DNA of 50,474 nucleotides from Marinoscillum pacificum (GTDB lineage: Bacteria > Bacteroidota > Bacteroidia > Cytophagales > Cyclobacteriaceae): assembly GCF_024714495.1 (NCBI RefSeq), contig NZ_JAMZMJ010000023.1, forward strand, positions 1-50,474, written 5' to 3'. Positions 9,586 to 18,403 of this stretch are shown here, piece after piece. The number at the start of each line of letters is the position of its first letter. Within the stretch, counting starts at the first letter, position 1. A model generated the notes under the pieces. It searched no databases. It was given only the letters and a program-made list of their open reading frames with translations, and was not told the origin of the DNA. The position numbers were made by a program, and so were the translations under genes.

Positions 9586-10434
9586 ATGATTTTACTTACC
9601 GGAGCTACTGGATACTTGGGCAGCCATTTGCTACAACACCTTGTTAAAAAACAAGAAAAAGTTATCGTCCTTAAAAGGTCAACGTCTGATCTTTCGAGAA
9701 TTGAATCAATTAAAGATCAAGCTATTTTTATTGATATTGATTTAACTGACCTATCCGAAGCATTTAAATATCCAATAGAACGTGTTATTCATACGGCAAC
9801 TGTATATGGAAGAAAAGGAGAAAGTATTTCTGACTTAATTAATACCAATATCGCGTTTCCTATCAGGTTGGCAGAACTATCGGAAATCCATGGCATTAAA
9901 GCGTTCTACAACACCTCTACGAGTCTTGATTCTACCGTAAACCCCTATTCATTGAGTAAATTTCAATTCACCGAATGGTTATCTAAATTCCAAAAATCCT
10001 TTAGAGTAATTAATATCGTACCTGAATATTTCTATGGTCCGGGAGATGATAATTCTAAGTTCATTGGAATGTTAATAGAAAAGATGAGTAACGGTACTAA
10101 CGAAATTGCTTTGAGCCCTTGTACTCAACAGAGGGACTTCATTTATATTGACGATGTAATTTCAGCCTATGATTCAATCCTTTCAAATGAAGACTTATTT
10201 GACGCAATGAGTACTTTTGAAGTAGGTTCTGGATCTACTTTATCTTTGAAAGAATTGGTTTTGAAGATAGCAACTCTTAAAAATTTCAACATCAATAATC
10301 TAAAATTTGGAGCAATTCCGTTAAGAGAGAATGAGTGTATATTCTCAAAAGCAAACATTCAAAAATTACAAAAATTAAATTGGAAACCATCTGTATCACT
10401 AGATTCAGGACTAAAGACTACAATTAGCAAATAA
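9586..10434 (+). CDS. NAD(P)-dependent sugar reductase, RfbJ (CDP-abequose synthase)-like
   Basis: A 282-residue extended SDR with an N-terminal nucleotide-binding motif (LLTGATGYLGSHLL) and an active-site region STSLDSTVNPYSLSKFQF containing YxxxK. The short size, the weakly conserved middle and the NPYSLSK motif resemble RfbJ, which reduces CDP-4-keto-3,6-dideoxyglucose to CDP-abequose. Its place between rfbG and rfbH supports a role as the final 4-reductase of the CDP-dideoxyhexose branch. Which epimer it makes (abequose or paratose) cannot be read from the sequence. Spacing to its neighbours is 5 and 6 bp, so it is clearly co-transcribed. Confidence 0.72.
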   Translation: MILLTGATGYLGSHLLQHLVKKQEKVIVLKRSTSDLSRIESIKDQAIFIDIDLTDLSEAFKYPIERVIHTATVYGRKGESISDLINTNIAFPIRLAELSEIHGIKAFYNTSTSLDSTVNPYSLSKFQFTEWLSKFQKSFRVINIVPEYFYGPGDDNSKFIGMLIEKMSNGTNEIALSPCTQQRDFIYIDDVISAYDSILSNEDLFDAMSTFEVGSGSTLSLKELVLKIATLKNFNINNLKFGAIPLRENECIFSKANIQKLQKLNWKPSVSLDSGLKTTISK

Positions 10435-10440
10435 TAAATT

Positions 10441-11742
10441 ATGGATTACAAGAATATCAACGAGAAACTACTTGCTAACTTATCTGAAATAGCTAAGACT
10501 AATACCTCCAAAGTAATTAAACCAGGAGAAGACTATATTCCAGTAACAGGTAAGGTTATGGATGAATCCGACATTCTTTTAGGTGTAGATGCCATGCTAG
10601 ATGGTTGGTTAACAGCTGGGCGGTTTGCTAAAAAATTTGAAAGACAGTTTGCTAAATACTTCGGGGCAAAAACATCAATACTAGTTAACTCAGGATCTTC
10701 GGCAAATCTTTGTGCATTTTATGCCCTGACCTCTCCAAAACTGGGAGACCGGCAAATAAAACCAGGAGATGAGGTTATTACTGTAGCTGCAGGATTCCCA
10801 ACCACGGTAAACCCAATGATCCAATATGGAGCAGTACCGGTGTTCATAGATGTTGATATACCAACATACAATGCCAAAGCGGAGCTAATCGAACAGGCAA
10901 TTTCTCCAAAAACCAAAGCCATCATGATGGCGCACACGCTCGGAAATCCTTTCGATCTAAAAACCGTGATGGAAGTTGCCGAGAAGCATAATCTCTGGGT
11001 GATTGAAGATGATTGTGACTCACTGGGAGCAACCTACAATGGTCAAAAAACGGGGACTTTTGGTGATTTGGCTACCGTATCCTTCTACCCTGCTCACCAC
11101 ATCACCATGGGTGAAGGTGGTTCGGTATTGATCAACAACATGAAACTTAAGATGCTTGTTGAAAGCTTCCGTGACTGGGGGCGAGATTGCTATTGTGAAC
11201 CAGGAAAGGACAATACCTGCAAACAACGCTTTGGTTGGCAACTCGGTGATTTACCTCATGGCTATGATCACAAATACACGTATTCTCACATTGGATTTAA
11301 TCTAAAAGTTTCTGACATGCAGGCAGCTGTTGGTTTGAGTCAACTGGAAAAAGCGGATGCTTTCGTAGAACGTAGAAGACAAAATCATGCATTACTTTAC
11401 AATAAGATGAAAGAATTCGAAGAATTCTTTATTCTTCCTGAGGCTACTCCAAATAGCAATCCAAGTTGGTTCGGATTCATGCTAACTCTTCGTGATAGTG
11501 TGAATGTATCACGCCATGACTTAGTTCAGAATCTGGAAGAAAATAAAATTGGAACAAGGCTACTGTTTGCCGGCAATCTAATGAGACAACCGGCTTATGC
11601 TAGCATCCAAAAAAGAACTGTAGGTACATTCGAGAATACAGATAAAATCATGAATGATTCGTTTTGGATAGGTGTTTGGCCAGGTTTAGAAGAGCAACAT
11701 TATGACTATATCATTGATGTATTGAGAAAATTCTTAAAATAA
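10441..11742 (+). CDS. rfbH: CDP-4-keto-6-deoxyglucose 3-dehydrase (E1), RfbH
   Basis: A 433-residue PMP-dependent enzyme of the DegT/AHBA aminotransferase fold. The usual PLP-binding Lys is replaced by His in [14 protein letters not shown] (His220, the same number as in Yersinia E1). The four [2Fe-2S] cysteines follow the E1 spacing: Cys192, then 57 residues, Cys250, one residue, Cys252, seven residues, Cys260. These features separate it from ordinary sugar aminotransferases. It removes the C3 hydroxyl of CDP-4-keto-6-deoxyglucose. The reaction normally needs a reductase partner (RfbI/DdhD/E3), which is not encoded in this window. Confidence 0.97.
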   Translation: MDYKNINEKLLANLSEIAKTNTSKVIKPGEDYIPVTGKVMDESDILLGVDAMLDGWLTAGRFAKKFERQFAKYFGAKTSILVNSGSSANLCAFYALTSPKLGDRQIKPGDEVITVAAGFPTTVNPMIQYGAVPVFIDVDIPTYNAKAELIEQAISPKTKAIMMAHTLGNPFDLKTVMEVAEKHNLWVIEDDCDSLGATYNGQKTGTFGDLATVSFYPAHHITMGEGGSVLINNMKLKMLVESFRDWGRDCYCEPGKDNTCKQRFGWQLGDLPHGYDHKYTYSHIGFNLKVSDMQAAVGLSQLEKADAFVERRRQNHALLYNKMKEFEEFFILPEATPNSNPSWFGFMLTLRDSVNVSRHDLVQNLEENKIGTRLLFAGNLMRQPAYASIQKRTVGTFENTDKIMNDSFWIGVWPGLEEQHYDYIIDVLRKFLK

Positions 11743-11750
11743 CAATCAAA

Positions 11751-12833
11751 TTGTCAAAAGTTTCCAAAATTTTCTACTTTACTCCTATAGCTTCTCCATT
11801 CCAATTAGAATTTATTTCTAGTTGTAATGAGAAGCTTTGTAACTCAGAGATAATTCCTGTTTTCGTAAAACCTCTTCCGGAACACAGGAAACATTGGGGG
11901 AATACGAATATTGGAATTAAACTCTATTCGCTGGCAGGATCTAAAGTTAATAGAACATTGAATCTTCTAAATAAAGAAAATCCGGATTCCTGTTTTCTAA
12001 GTTCTTATACTTCTCTTGAAAACTGGGTTACGCGACAATGGTGCATTAAGAACGATAGAAATTTTTTCATTGGCCCGGTGGAACCAATGAATATGCATAA
12101 TATAGGACTTATTAAACAAAGGTTTCGTCTTATTATATTTAAAAGATTCGTCAAAGGAGCTTCTGGAATAGCTGCCATGGGAAATAATGCATTGCGCATG
12201 TATAGAAAAGTGTTTCAAGGTAAAATGATCAATATTAGTTACACGTTCAACCACTCAAAATTATTAAGTAAGAACCCTTTACCAATTGACGAACCCATAA
12301 CTTTTCTTTATTCGGGAAGATTATCAGCGTTTAGAAACCCCTTACTTGTAATCGAAGCATTTGCTCAGGCAAGAAAAGAACATCCCGATATTCCTATGAA
12401 ATTAATCATGTCTGGGAAGGGAGAACTCTACCAAGATTGCATTGATTTAATCAATTCTAAAAACCTCACCGATTTTATCGTATGGATGAATGAATTCAAT
12501 GATTGGCACGAAATACATTCCATATATTCTAAAGCTCATGTCCTCCTTGCCCTTCAACGTTACTCTACTTGGGGAATAATAATACAAGAGGCTATGGCTT
12601 CAGGAATGGGAATTATTGCGAGTAGAACTATCGAAGCAGCTGACAACTTAATCATTGATGAGTATAATGGTTACCTAATTTCTATGAACAAAGATGAAGC
12701 TGTAAAAGCCATGAGTAATTACATTGATAATCGAAAACTCATAAAACTGCATGGCAACCGGTCAAAAGAGGTAGTAAAAACTGTAGACATTGAATCTCAA
12801 TCGAAAAAACTTGTAAGTCTTTTTTACTCATGA
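11751..12833 (+). CDS. Glycosyltransferase, GT4-like
   Basis: A 360-residue glycosyltransferase of GT-B fold; the start is TTG at 11751, and no upstream ATG fits. The C-terminal half carries the family-4 signature: FLYSGRLSAFRNPLLVIEAF, LIMSGKGELY and IIIQEAMASGMGIIASRTIEAADNLI, where the Glu of QEAMASG binds the donor nucleotide. The N-terminal acceptor domain is divergent, as usual. It directly follows rfbH by 8 bp and overlaps the next glycosyltransferase by 4 bp (ATGA). It may transfer the dideoxyhexose, but donor and acceptor cannot be assigned from sequence. Confidence 0.88.
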   Translation: MSKVSKIFYFTPIASPFQLEFISSCNEKLCNSEIIPVFVKPLPEHRKHWGNTNIGIKLYSLAGSKVNRTLNLLNKENPDSCFLSSYTSLENWVTRQWCIKNDRNFFIGPVEPMNMHNIGLIKQRFRLIIFKRFVKGASGIAAMGNNALRMYRKVFQGKMINISYTFNHSKLLSKNPLPIDEPITFLYSGRLSAFRNPLLVIEAFAQARKEHPDIPMKLIMSGKGELYQDCIDLINSKNLTDFIVWMNEFNDWHEIHSIYSKAHVLLALQRYSTWGIIIQEAMASGMGIIASRTIEAADNLIIDEYNGYLISMNKDEAVKAMSNYIDNRKLIKLHGNRSKEVVKTVDIESQSKKLVSLFYS

Positions 12834-13792
12834 AGGTACTTTGGATTTTTAGAGCACCAGTTAAGGGAGTATTTAGCATTGAAAATCTTTTTGGAAGTCT
12901 CGAACAAGAGATGAGAAAAAAAGTACAACTTGAAATCTATCATTATGATCGAAAGAAAAGCCTAATGAATAATGTAAGAGCCATTAGATCTTACGATACT
13001 GATATTTACCACATTACGGGTGGTACAAATTTCCTTGCACTGTTACTCCCTGCCAAGAAGACAGTTATTACCGTACACGACATTGACCACTATCTCCTAA
13101 CTCTTAGAGGAATAAAAAAGTATTTATTTGGGCTATTATGGTGGAAAATTCCATTGAGAAGGTCCAGAATTACCTGTATCTCACAGCATACCAAAGAAAA
13201 ATTAATTGACAATTTTAAGATCCCTGATCATCGAATTACAGTCATACCAAATTGTGTAGATGCTCGATACCAGTCGATTACCGATGTAGCTCCTATAAAA
13301 AACAGGATATTACAAGTAGGAACTAAAAAGAATAAAAACCTTGAGCGAGTGATTGAAGCTCTTGAGGGAATTGATTGCGTTCTTGTAATTGTTGGTAGAT
13401 TGAATAATGCACAGCAAATGCTCCTTGAAAAACATAAAATCAAACATGAAAATTTGCTTGATCTGGACCTGGAGCAACTGATAATAGAATACAATAAAGC
13501 ATCCCTGGTAACATTTATATCTACCAGTGAAGGTTTTGGCTTACCTTTATTAGAAGCGCAAGTAACTGGAACTCCGGTAATTACCTCAGACATTGAACCG
13601 ATGCGGGCAATTTCAAACGGATGTGCAACTCTTACTGACCCATATAGTATAAGTGATATAAGACAATCAATTGTTAAACTTTTATCTGAGGATAAAGAGC
13701 ACCTAATAATCTCAGGTTTAAATAACGCCAAAAGTTATTCAGCAAATAGCATAGCTAGTGATTATTATAATTATTATGTAGATAAGTTTTAA
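12830..13792 (+). CDS. Glycosyltransferase, GT4 family
   Basis: A 320-residue GT4 enzyme. The N-terminal domain has VITVHDIDHYLL and ITCISQHTKEKL, then IPNCVD. The C-terminal domain has ILQVGTKKNKNLERVIEAL and the donor-binding STSEGFGLPLLEAQVTGTPVITSDIEPM. It resembles mannosyl- or fucosyl-transferases of O-antigen loci, but specificity is not readable. It is translationally coupled to the previous gene through an ATGA overlap. Confidence 0.92.
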   Translation: MKVLWIFRAPVKGVFSIENLFGSLEQEMRKKVQLEIYHYDRKKSLMNNVRAIRSYDTDIYHITGGTNFLALLLPAKKTVITVHDIDHYLLTLRGIKKYLFGLLWWKIPLRRSRITCISQHTKEKLIDNFKIPDHRITVIPNCVDARYQSITDVAPIKNRILQVGTKKNKNLERVIEALEGIDCVLVIVGRLNNAQQMLLEKHKIKHENLLDLDLEQLIIEYNKASLVTFISTSEGFGLPLLEAQVTGTPVITSDIEPMRAISNGCATLTDPYSISDIRQSIVKLLSEDKEHLIISGLNNAKSYSANSIASDYYNYYVDKF

Positions 13793-13827
13793 GATTATTT
13801 TGGTTCAACATAATAACATAATTTATA

Positions 13828-14847
13828 ATGGATAAAATCCTTCTTGTAACGAATTCTCCAGGCCAAAGAGGTCTCGCCCACTACTACTATCTTGCCCTTA
13901 GAGATATCGTTCAAGAGAAGAACGTGAAAGCTCTCTTTGCTAAGGATGCAGATTATAATTCAAATAGATCTTTTACTCGGCGTCTGATAAAAAAGGTGGA
14001 ATCAAAATTCTTTAATAATTATTCCAAGTGGCAAACCAATAGAATCGTTGACCTAGTTGATAAGAATGATATGACTCATGTAGTTCTTTTCAACTCCGCT
14101 GGACTAGAACCTGATGACATTAGCAAACTATCGAAGTTGCCAAAGCTTAAACTTTACCAGTACTTATCCGATAGTCCTTCTGGGATGAGTTCAGAAAAAT
14201 TTAAAAACGCTATACCCACATTAAAATATTTTAATGCCGTATTTGTTTACGCTAAATCCTTGATTCCTGTTATTTACCAATATGGAGCAGCAAAAGTCTT
14301 TCATTTACCTTTTGGATATTGCAAATACACTCATTTGAAAGCTCAACCCAATTCCAAAACACAACATCAAGGAATCTATTATTTTGGCACCTGGGGTCCA
14401 TTGATAGAGGATTGGTTGAGCCCACTTGCTACCTTCGGCTTAAAAATCGAAGGAAATAGCTGGGATCGATCAAAATTCGCTTATTTGAAATCAGCTGCAC
14501 AAAAGGGAGGAATAGTAGAAGGTGGAATGGCCGAAAAAGCAGCTCAGTCGGCAATAGTCATCAACTTTATTCGTGCACAACATGGTTGTTTTAATTCCAT
14601 GAAAACTTTTGAACTAGCTGCTGCAGGAGCATGTGTGATTACCAATCGCACCGAAGAACAGATAGATTACTTTGAAGATATGAAAGAGATAGTCTATTTT
14701 GATAGCCAGCAAGATATGCTTCAGAAGGTTGAGCATCTACTTAATAATGAAGACCTGCAAGCAGCTATAAGGACGAATGCTTATAACAAAGTCCAAAAAC
14801 ATTCCTATCACGAAAGAGCAGAAATGCTCATTGGATTAATTGACTAA
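13828..14847 (+). CDS. CgeB-like glycosyltransferase
   Basis: A 339-residue protein with the layout of CgeB/DUF3880-type glycosyltransferases. The N-terminal Rossmann-like half contains LYQYLSDSPSGM and FNAVFVYAKSLIPVIYQYGA. The C-terminal half contains IYYFGTWGPLIEDWL, AQSAIVINFIRAQHGCFNSMKTFELAAAGACVITNRTEE, i.e. the R...FE..A.G motif of this group, and a late EHLLNNEDLQAAI. It probably adds one sugar of the repeat unit. It sits immediately upstream of three sulfotransferase genes, with 3 bp to the first. Confidence 0.8.
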   Translation: MDKILLVTNSPGQRGLAHYYYLALRDIVQEKNVKALFAKDADYNSNRSFTRRLIKKVESKFFNNYSKWQTNRIVDLVDKNDMTHVVLFNSAGLEPDDISKLSKLPKLKLYQYLSDSPSGMSSEKFKNAIPTLKYFNAVFVYAKSLIPVIYQYGAAKVFHLPFGYCKYTHLKAQPNSKTQHQGIYYFGTWGPLIEDWLSPLATFGLKIEGNSWDRSKFAYLKSAAQKGGIVEGGMAEKAAQSAIVINFIRAQHGCFNSMKTFELAAAGACVITNRTEEQIDYFEDMKEIVYFDSQQDMLQKVEHLLNNEDLQAAIRTNAYNKVQKHSYHERAEMLIGLID

Positions 14848-14850
14848 ACT

Positions 14851-15510
14851 ATGTCATTAAAATATAACTTGGAAGGAGCAAGATTATGCTACCGAAGATT
14901 CCAGCAAAAAAGACTTATTTCGAATTGGATTCAGGACATCAATGAGGAGAAATATAACTTCATTTTCATTCATATTAATAAAACTGCCGGAATAAGTATA
15001 CAGAAGGCATTAGGAATGCCAAAACAACTACACGTTCTTAGTTGGCATCTATACAAGAAAGTTAACAGACAGCAATGGGATAATTGCTTCAAGTTTGCCA
15101 TTGTTAGAAATCCCTTTGACCGTGCAGTTTCCGACTATCACTATCGATGTAAAACAAACCAGCATAACATGGGAAGCAACCCCATCTCATTCAGCGAGTG
15201 GGTCAACAAAACTTTTGTGGAATGTGATCCTTTTTATCATAATATGAGATTTACCTTTATGCCTCAAATTGAGTGGTTAATAGCCCCAAATGGAAAACTA
15301 CTGGTGGACTATATTGGTCGATTTGAGACACTCTATGATGACTTTTCGTTCATTTGTGAGAAACTTGGGGTTAAGAATAATTTGAAACATGAAAACAAGT
15401 CCATCAGGAATGATTTCAGGAGTTATTATGATAACCAAACCTATGAAGTGATCTCCAAATGGTATAAGAGAGATCTAGAATTTTTTAATTACTCGTTCGA
15501 TACAAAATGA
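14851..15510 (+). CDS. Carbohydrate sulfotransferase (Sulfotransfer_2 type), copy 1
   Basis: A 219-residue cytosolic protein. The PAPS 5'-phosphosulfate loop reads FIFIHINKTAGISIQKAL and the 3'-phosphate motif reads FKFAIVRNPFDRAVSDYHYR. Both match the type 2 carbohydrate sulfotransferases (HNK-1, chondroitin and heparan type). It would move sulfate from PAPS to a sugar hydroxyl, presumably on the lipid-linked repeat unit before export. It is the first of three overlapping sulfotransferase genes and its stop overlaps the next start (ATGA). It is shorter than animal homologues because it lacks their Golgi membrane anchor. Confidence 0.88.
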   Translation: MSLKYNLEGARLCYRRFQQKRLISNWIQDINEEKYNFIFIHINKTAGISIQKALGMPKQLHVLSWHLYKKVNRQQWDNCFKFAIVRNPFDRAVSDYHYRCKTNQHNMGSNPISFSEWVNKTFVECDPFYHNMRFTFMPQIEWLIAPNGKLLVDYIGRFETLYDDFSFICEKLGVKNNLKHENKSIRNDFRSYYDNQTYEVISKWYKRDLEFFNYSFDTK

Positions 15511-16202
15511 TTAGTCATAACCACAAATGTATATTTGTACATATTCCAAAGACCGCTGGACAAAGTGTTGAGAATTTTTTTTTAAGTGACTTAGGGTTGG
15601 ATTGGAAGGCACGGCTACCACTACATCTAGGATCTAATTCAGAAAAATCAATAGGCCCACCCAAGCTCGCACATTTAACAGCATTAGAATACGTGCAACA
15701 TCATTATGTAAGCAAAAGTCTATTTGATAATTACTTCAAATTTGCCTTCGTAAGAAACCCGTATGATCGAACCTATTCATTTTACAAATGCATGTATTAT
15801 AATCGGATCATGAGCTTCAATACTTTTGTTGAAGAAAAATTACAAAACAAACTATGGGAGGAAGAATTTTGGTTTTTAAGACCTCAGGTAGATTTTATCT
15901 TTGATTCTGATCTAAAAAAGATCGTTGACTTTGTAGGTAAATATGAGACACTTAATCAGGATTTCGAAACTGTACTATCCTCATTAAATCTTGTCAAAAA
16001 CAATCTTCCTCATAAAAATAAAACTTCAGATAAAATATCGTTGGGTAGATTAATCTATTTGATTAAAAAGGATTTTTCCTTCCTGAAACTCCCGTTGTCC
16101 ATCAATGTGAATTCAAAGTATGAATATACTCCGAAAGTTAAAGCAATAATAAATAGACTTTATGAAAAAGATTTCGAGGCGTTTGACTACCAAGTACTAT
16201 GA
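15507..16202 (+). CDS. Carbohydrate sulfotransferase (Sulfotransfer_2 type), copy 2
   Basis: A 231-residue paralogue of the preceding protein. The phosphosulfate loop is CIFVHIPKTAGQSVENFF, the canonical PKTAGxS form, and the 3'-phosphate motif is FKFAFVRNPYDRTYSFYK. Apart from the two motifs and a shared FVGKYETLNQDF-like segment, its sequence differs from copy 1, so the two probably sulfate different positions or sugars. ATGA overlaps with both neighbours imply translational coupling. Confidence 0.9.
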   Translation: MISHNHKCIFVHIPKTAGQSVENFFLSDLGLDWKARLPLHLGSNSEKSIGPPKLAHLTALEYVQHHYVSKSLFDNYFKFAFVRNPYDRTYSFYKCMYYNRIMSFNTFVEEKLQNKLWEEEFWFLRPQVDFIFDSDLKKIVDFVGKYETLNQDFETVLSSLNLVKNNLPHKNKTSDKISLGRLIYLIKKDFSFLKLPLSINVNSKYEYTPKVKAIINRLYEKDFEAFDYQVL

Positions 16203-16882
16203 TAATTTCTCATAAACATAAATTCATTTTTGTTAAAACAAGAAAAACCGCAGGCACTTCATTCGAAACACTTCTTGCTTCTATTTGCGATTCGAGTGAT
16301 GTGATTACCGAAATTTCTGAAGAGAAAATAAGGCTTGAAAAATATGGCTTGAGGTTCCAAAACACTACAATTCATTTTAAGTATTATACTCTAAAAGACT
16401 GGCTAAGATTAATTTTTAAATTCAAAAAAAAGAAATTTCACTCCCATATGCCTGCACATGAGATTCAAAAATACGTTTCAACTTACGTCTGGAATAATTA
16501 TTTTAAATTTTGCTTGGAAAGAAATCCTTGGGACAAAACTATATCACACTTTTTTTGGCGAGGAGGGTATGACAAATACAATTCAATAGAAGGTTACCTA
16601 AACTCTAGAGATTTTGAACGAACTTCAAATTTCAAGTTATACTCTGAGGATGGAAAAATAATTATTGATAAGATTTATCAGCTTGAAAGTATTGACGAAT
16701 GCATTGAAGAGTTATCGGAGAAATTTAGGTGTGAATTTAATTACACATTTAGTGATATAAAATTCAAGACAAATCAAAGAAAAGATAAAAGAAACTATAA
16801 AGATGTACTTAACCCTAATTCAGCGGACAGAATTGCCCGCTTACATGAAAAAGAGATCACTCTTCTAAATTACAAATATTGA
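16199..16882 (+). CDS. Carbohydrate sulfotransferase (Sulfotransfer_2 type), copy 3
   Basis: A 227-residue divergent member. The phosphosulfate loop is FIFVKTRKTAGTSFETLL, with RK in place of the usual PK, and the 3'-phosphate motif is FKFCLERNPWDKTISHFFW. A basic stretch (FKFKKKKFHSHMPAHE) lies between them. The gene is visibly more AT-rich than the rfb genes upstream. The essential Lys, Arg, Asn-Pro and Ser/Thr positions are present, so it looks active. It overlaps copy 2 by 4 bp and precedes the flippase gene by 30 bp. Confidence 0.82.
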   Translation: MIISHKHKFIFVKTRKTAGTSFETLLASICDSSDVITEISEEKIRLEKYGLRFQNTTIHFKYYTLKDWLRLIFKFKKKKFHSHMPAHEIQKYVSTYVWNNYFKFCLERNPWDKTISHFFWRGGYDKYNSIEGYLNSRDFERTSNFKLYSEDGKIIIDKIYQLESIDECIEELSEKFRCEFNYTFSDIKFKTNQRKDKRNYKDVLNPNSADRIARLHEKEITLLNYKY

Positions 16883-16912
16883 GTTGATAACCCAACATTC
16901 AAATCATTAACA

Positions 16913-18403
16913 TTGTCAACACTTAAACGATTAACAAAATCAATTTCCGTACAGGGCTCTCAATTTGTACTTGCAATTCTACAAAACATTTTACTTGTCC
17001 CTTTTTTCATCCAGAACTGGGGCCAAACTACATATGGAGAATGGCTTACGCTATATTCCATTTTCAATCTTTTAATGGCTTTGGATAATGGTTTTGGACA
17101 ATACTTCAGTAATGAGTTTAACCTTCTTTATCATCAAGACGAATTAAAAGCAAAAAAACTTTTAGGTTCCAGCTTAAGAGTAACATTTTTCTCAGGGCTT
17201 ATACAAACCTTCATAGTATTAGGATTTTTACTGATAGACTTGAATGAAAATTCTTCAATGTATTTTATTCAGAAAGCTATTGCTCCATATGTTCTAATTC
17301 TTATTCTATACAGGATGTGTCTTGGAGGGTTTAAAGGAATTCTAGTTAAAACTCCCATTGCACTAGGTTTTTATCATAAATCAGCCTTTATAGGTTTAAT
17401 AGAATTCACTTTGGAGCTTCTGGTAATTGTTTTGGCTAGCTGGAAAAATTTAACTCTTCTAGAAACATCATTGGTCTTCGTTTCCACTAAAGCATGTTAT
17501 GTATTTATCTCGCTGTGGTTAATAAAATCCTGGACAAAATCTTTATTTCCATGGTGGAAATGGGGATCACTGAAAGAAGGATATTTACACTATATTAAAT
17601 CAATACCGCTCATTCTTAAATTCATTTCTGATAAGTTTTCTGTTGATGGAATCAATATTCTTATCTCAGCTACGCTCGGCCCTAACATATTACCTCTTTT
17701 TACTACCACTAAAACCTTATCTTCTACAATTACTAAGTTAAGCAGTCTAATTTTTGACCCATTAGTTCCTGAAGTCGGACGTTTACATGCAAAAAAAGGT
17801 TTTAGTAAAATTAGAGACTTTATTCAATTGGGTTGGATTACAAACGGTTTGATCGCTTTGGTAATTCTCATATTCTCTGTATTTGCTAAAGAACTATATA
17901 ATTATTGGTTGAAGGGAGAATATTCACTCAATGAAAATCTTTACATATCCATGATGGCCGCAACCATTCTATTCAACTTTGGGAGACCTATCTTATCCTA
18001 CCTCACCAGCATTAATCATATCAAGGGATTATTAACAATTACAATTTTGAAAGCAATAATAACTTTCATCTTAGCTCACTTATTGATCTCTGAAATAGGT
18101 TTATTAGGGGTAGGAATTAGTCTATTCACAGCGGAGTTGTTGACAGGTGTTCTTGGACCATACTTATTTTATAATAGTACCTCTCAAAAGCAATATCAGA
18201 TTAACATGGGTGAAATTGCATGGGCGGTAGTTCAATTACTTTTTATCTCTATTGGCCTTTACTTAGTTGTTCACGGTATTATGAATTCTACTGTTCTCAT
18301 TATTATAATATCCGGCGTAACATTATCAATCTCTTATATAATTTTTAATAATTTAACATTAGATACTAAGAAGAAGCTTAAAAGTCAAAGATTAAATAAA
18401 TGA
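16913..18403 (+). CDS. wzx: Wzx-type polysaccharide flippase
   Basis: A 496-residue integral membrane protein, start TTG at 16913. It has about 12-14 hydrophobic segments across its length and the N-terminal pattern of MATE-like polysaccharide transporters (KSISVQGSQFVLAILQNILLVPFFIQNWG, GEWLTLYSI...ALDNGFGQY). The C-terminal end is basic (KKKLKSQRLNK). It would flip the undecaprenyl-linked repeat unit to the periplasm. It overlaps the polymerase gene by 4 bp. Confidence 0.9.
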   Translation: MSTLKRLTKSISVQGSQFVLAILQNILLVPFFIQNWGQTTYGEWLTLYSIFNLLMALDNGFGQYFSNEFNLLYHQDELKAKKLLGSSLRVTFFSGLIQTFIVLGFLLIDLNENSSMYFIQKAIAPYVLILILYRMCLGGFKGILVKTPIALGFYHKSAFIGLIEFTLELLVIVLASWKNLTLLETSLVFVSTKACYVFISLWLIKSWTKSLFPWWKWGSLKEGYLHYIKSIPLILKFISDKFSVDGINILISATLGPNILPLFTTTKTLSSTITKLSSLIFDPLVPEVGRLHAKKGFSKIRDFIQLGWITNGLIALVILIFSVFAKELYNYWLKGEYSLNENLYISMMAATILFNFGRPILSYLTSINHIKGLLTITILKAIITFILAHLLISEIGLLGVGISLFTAELLTGVLGPYLFYNSTSQKQYQINMGEIAWAVVQLLFISIGLYLVVHGIMNSTVLIIIISGVTLSISYIIFNNLTLDTKKKLKSQRLNK

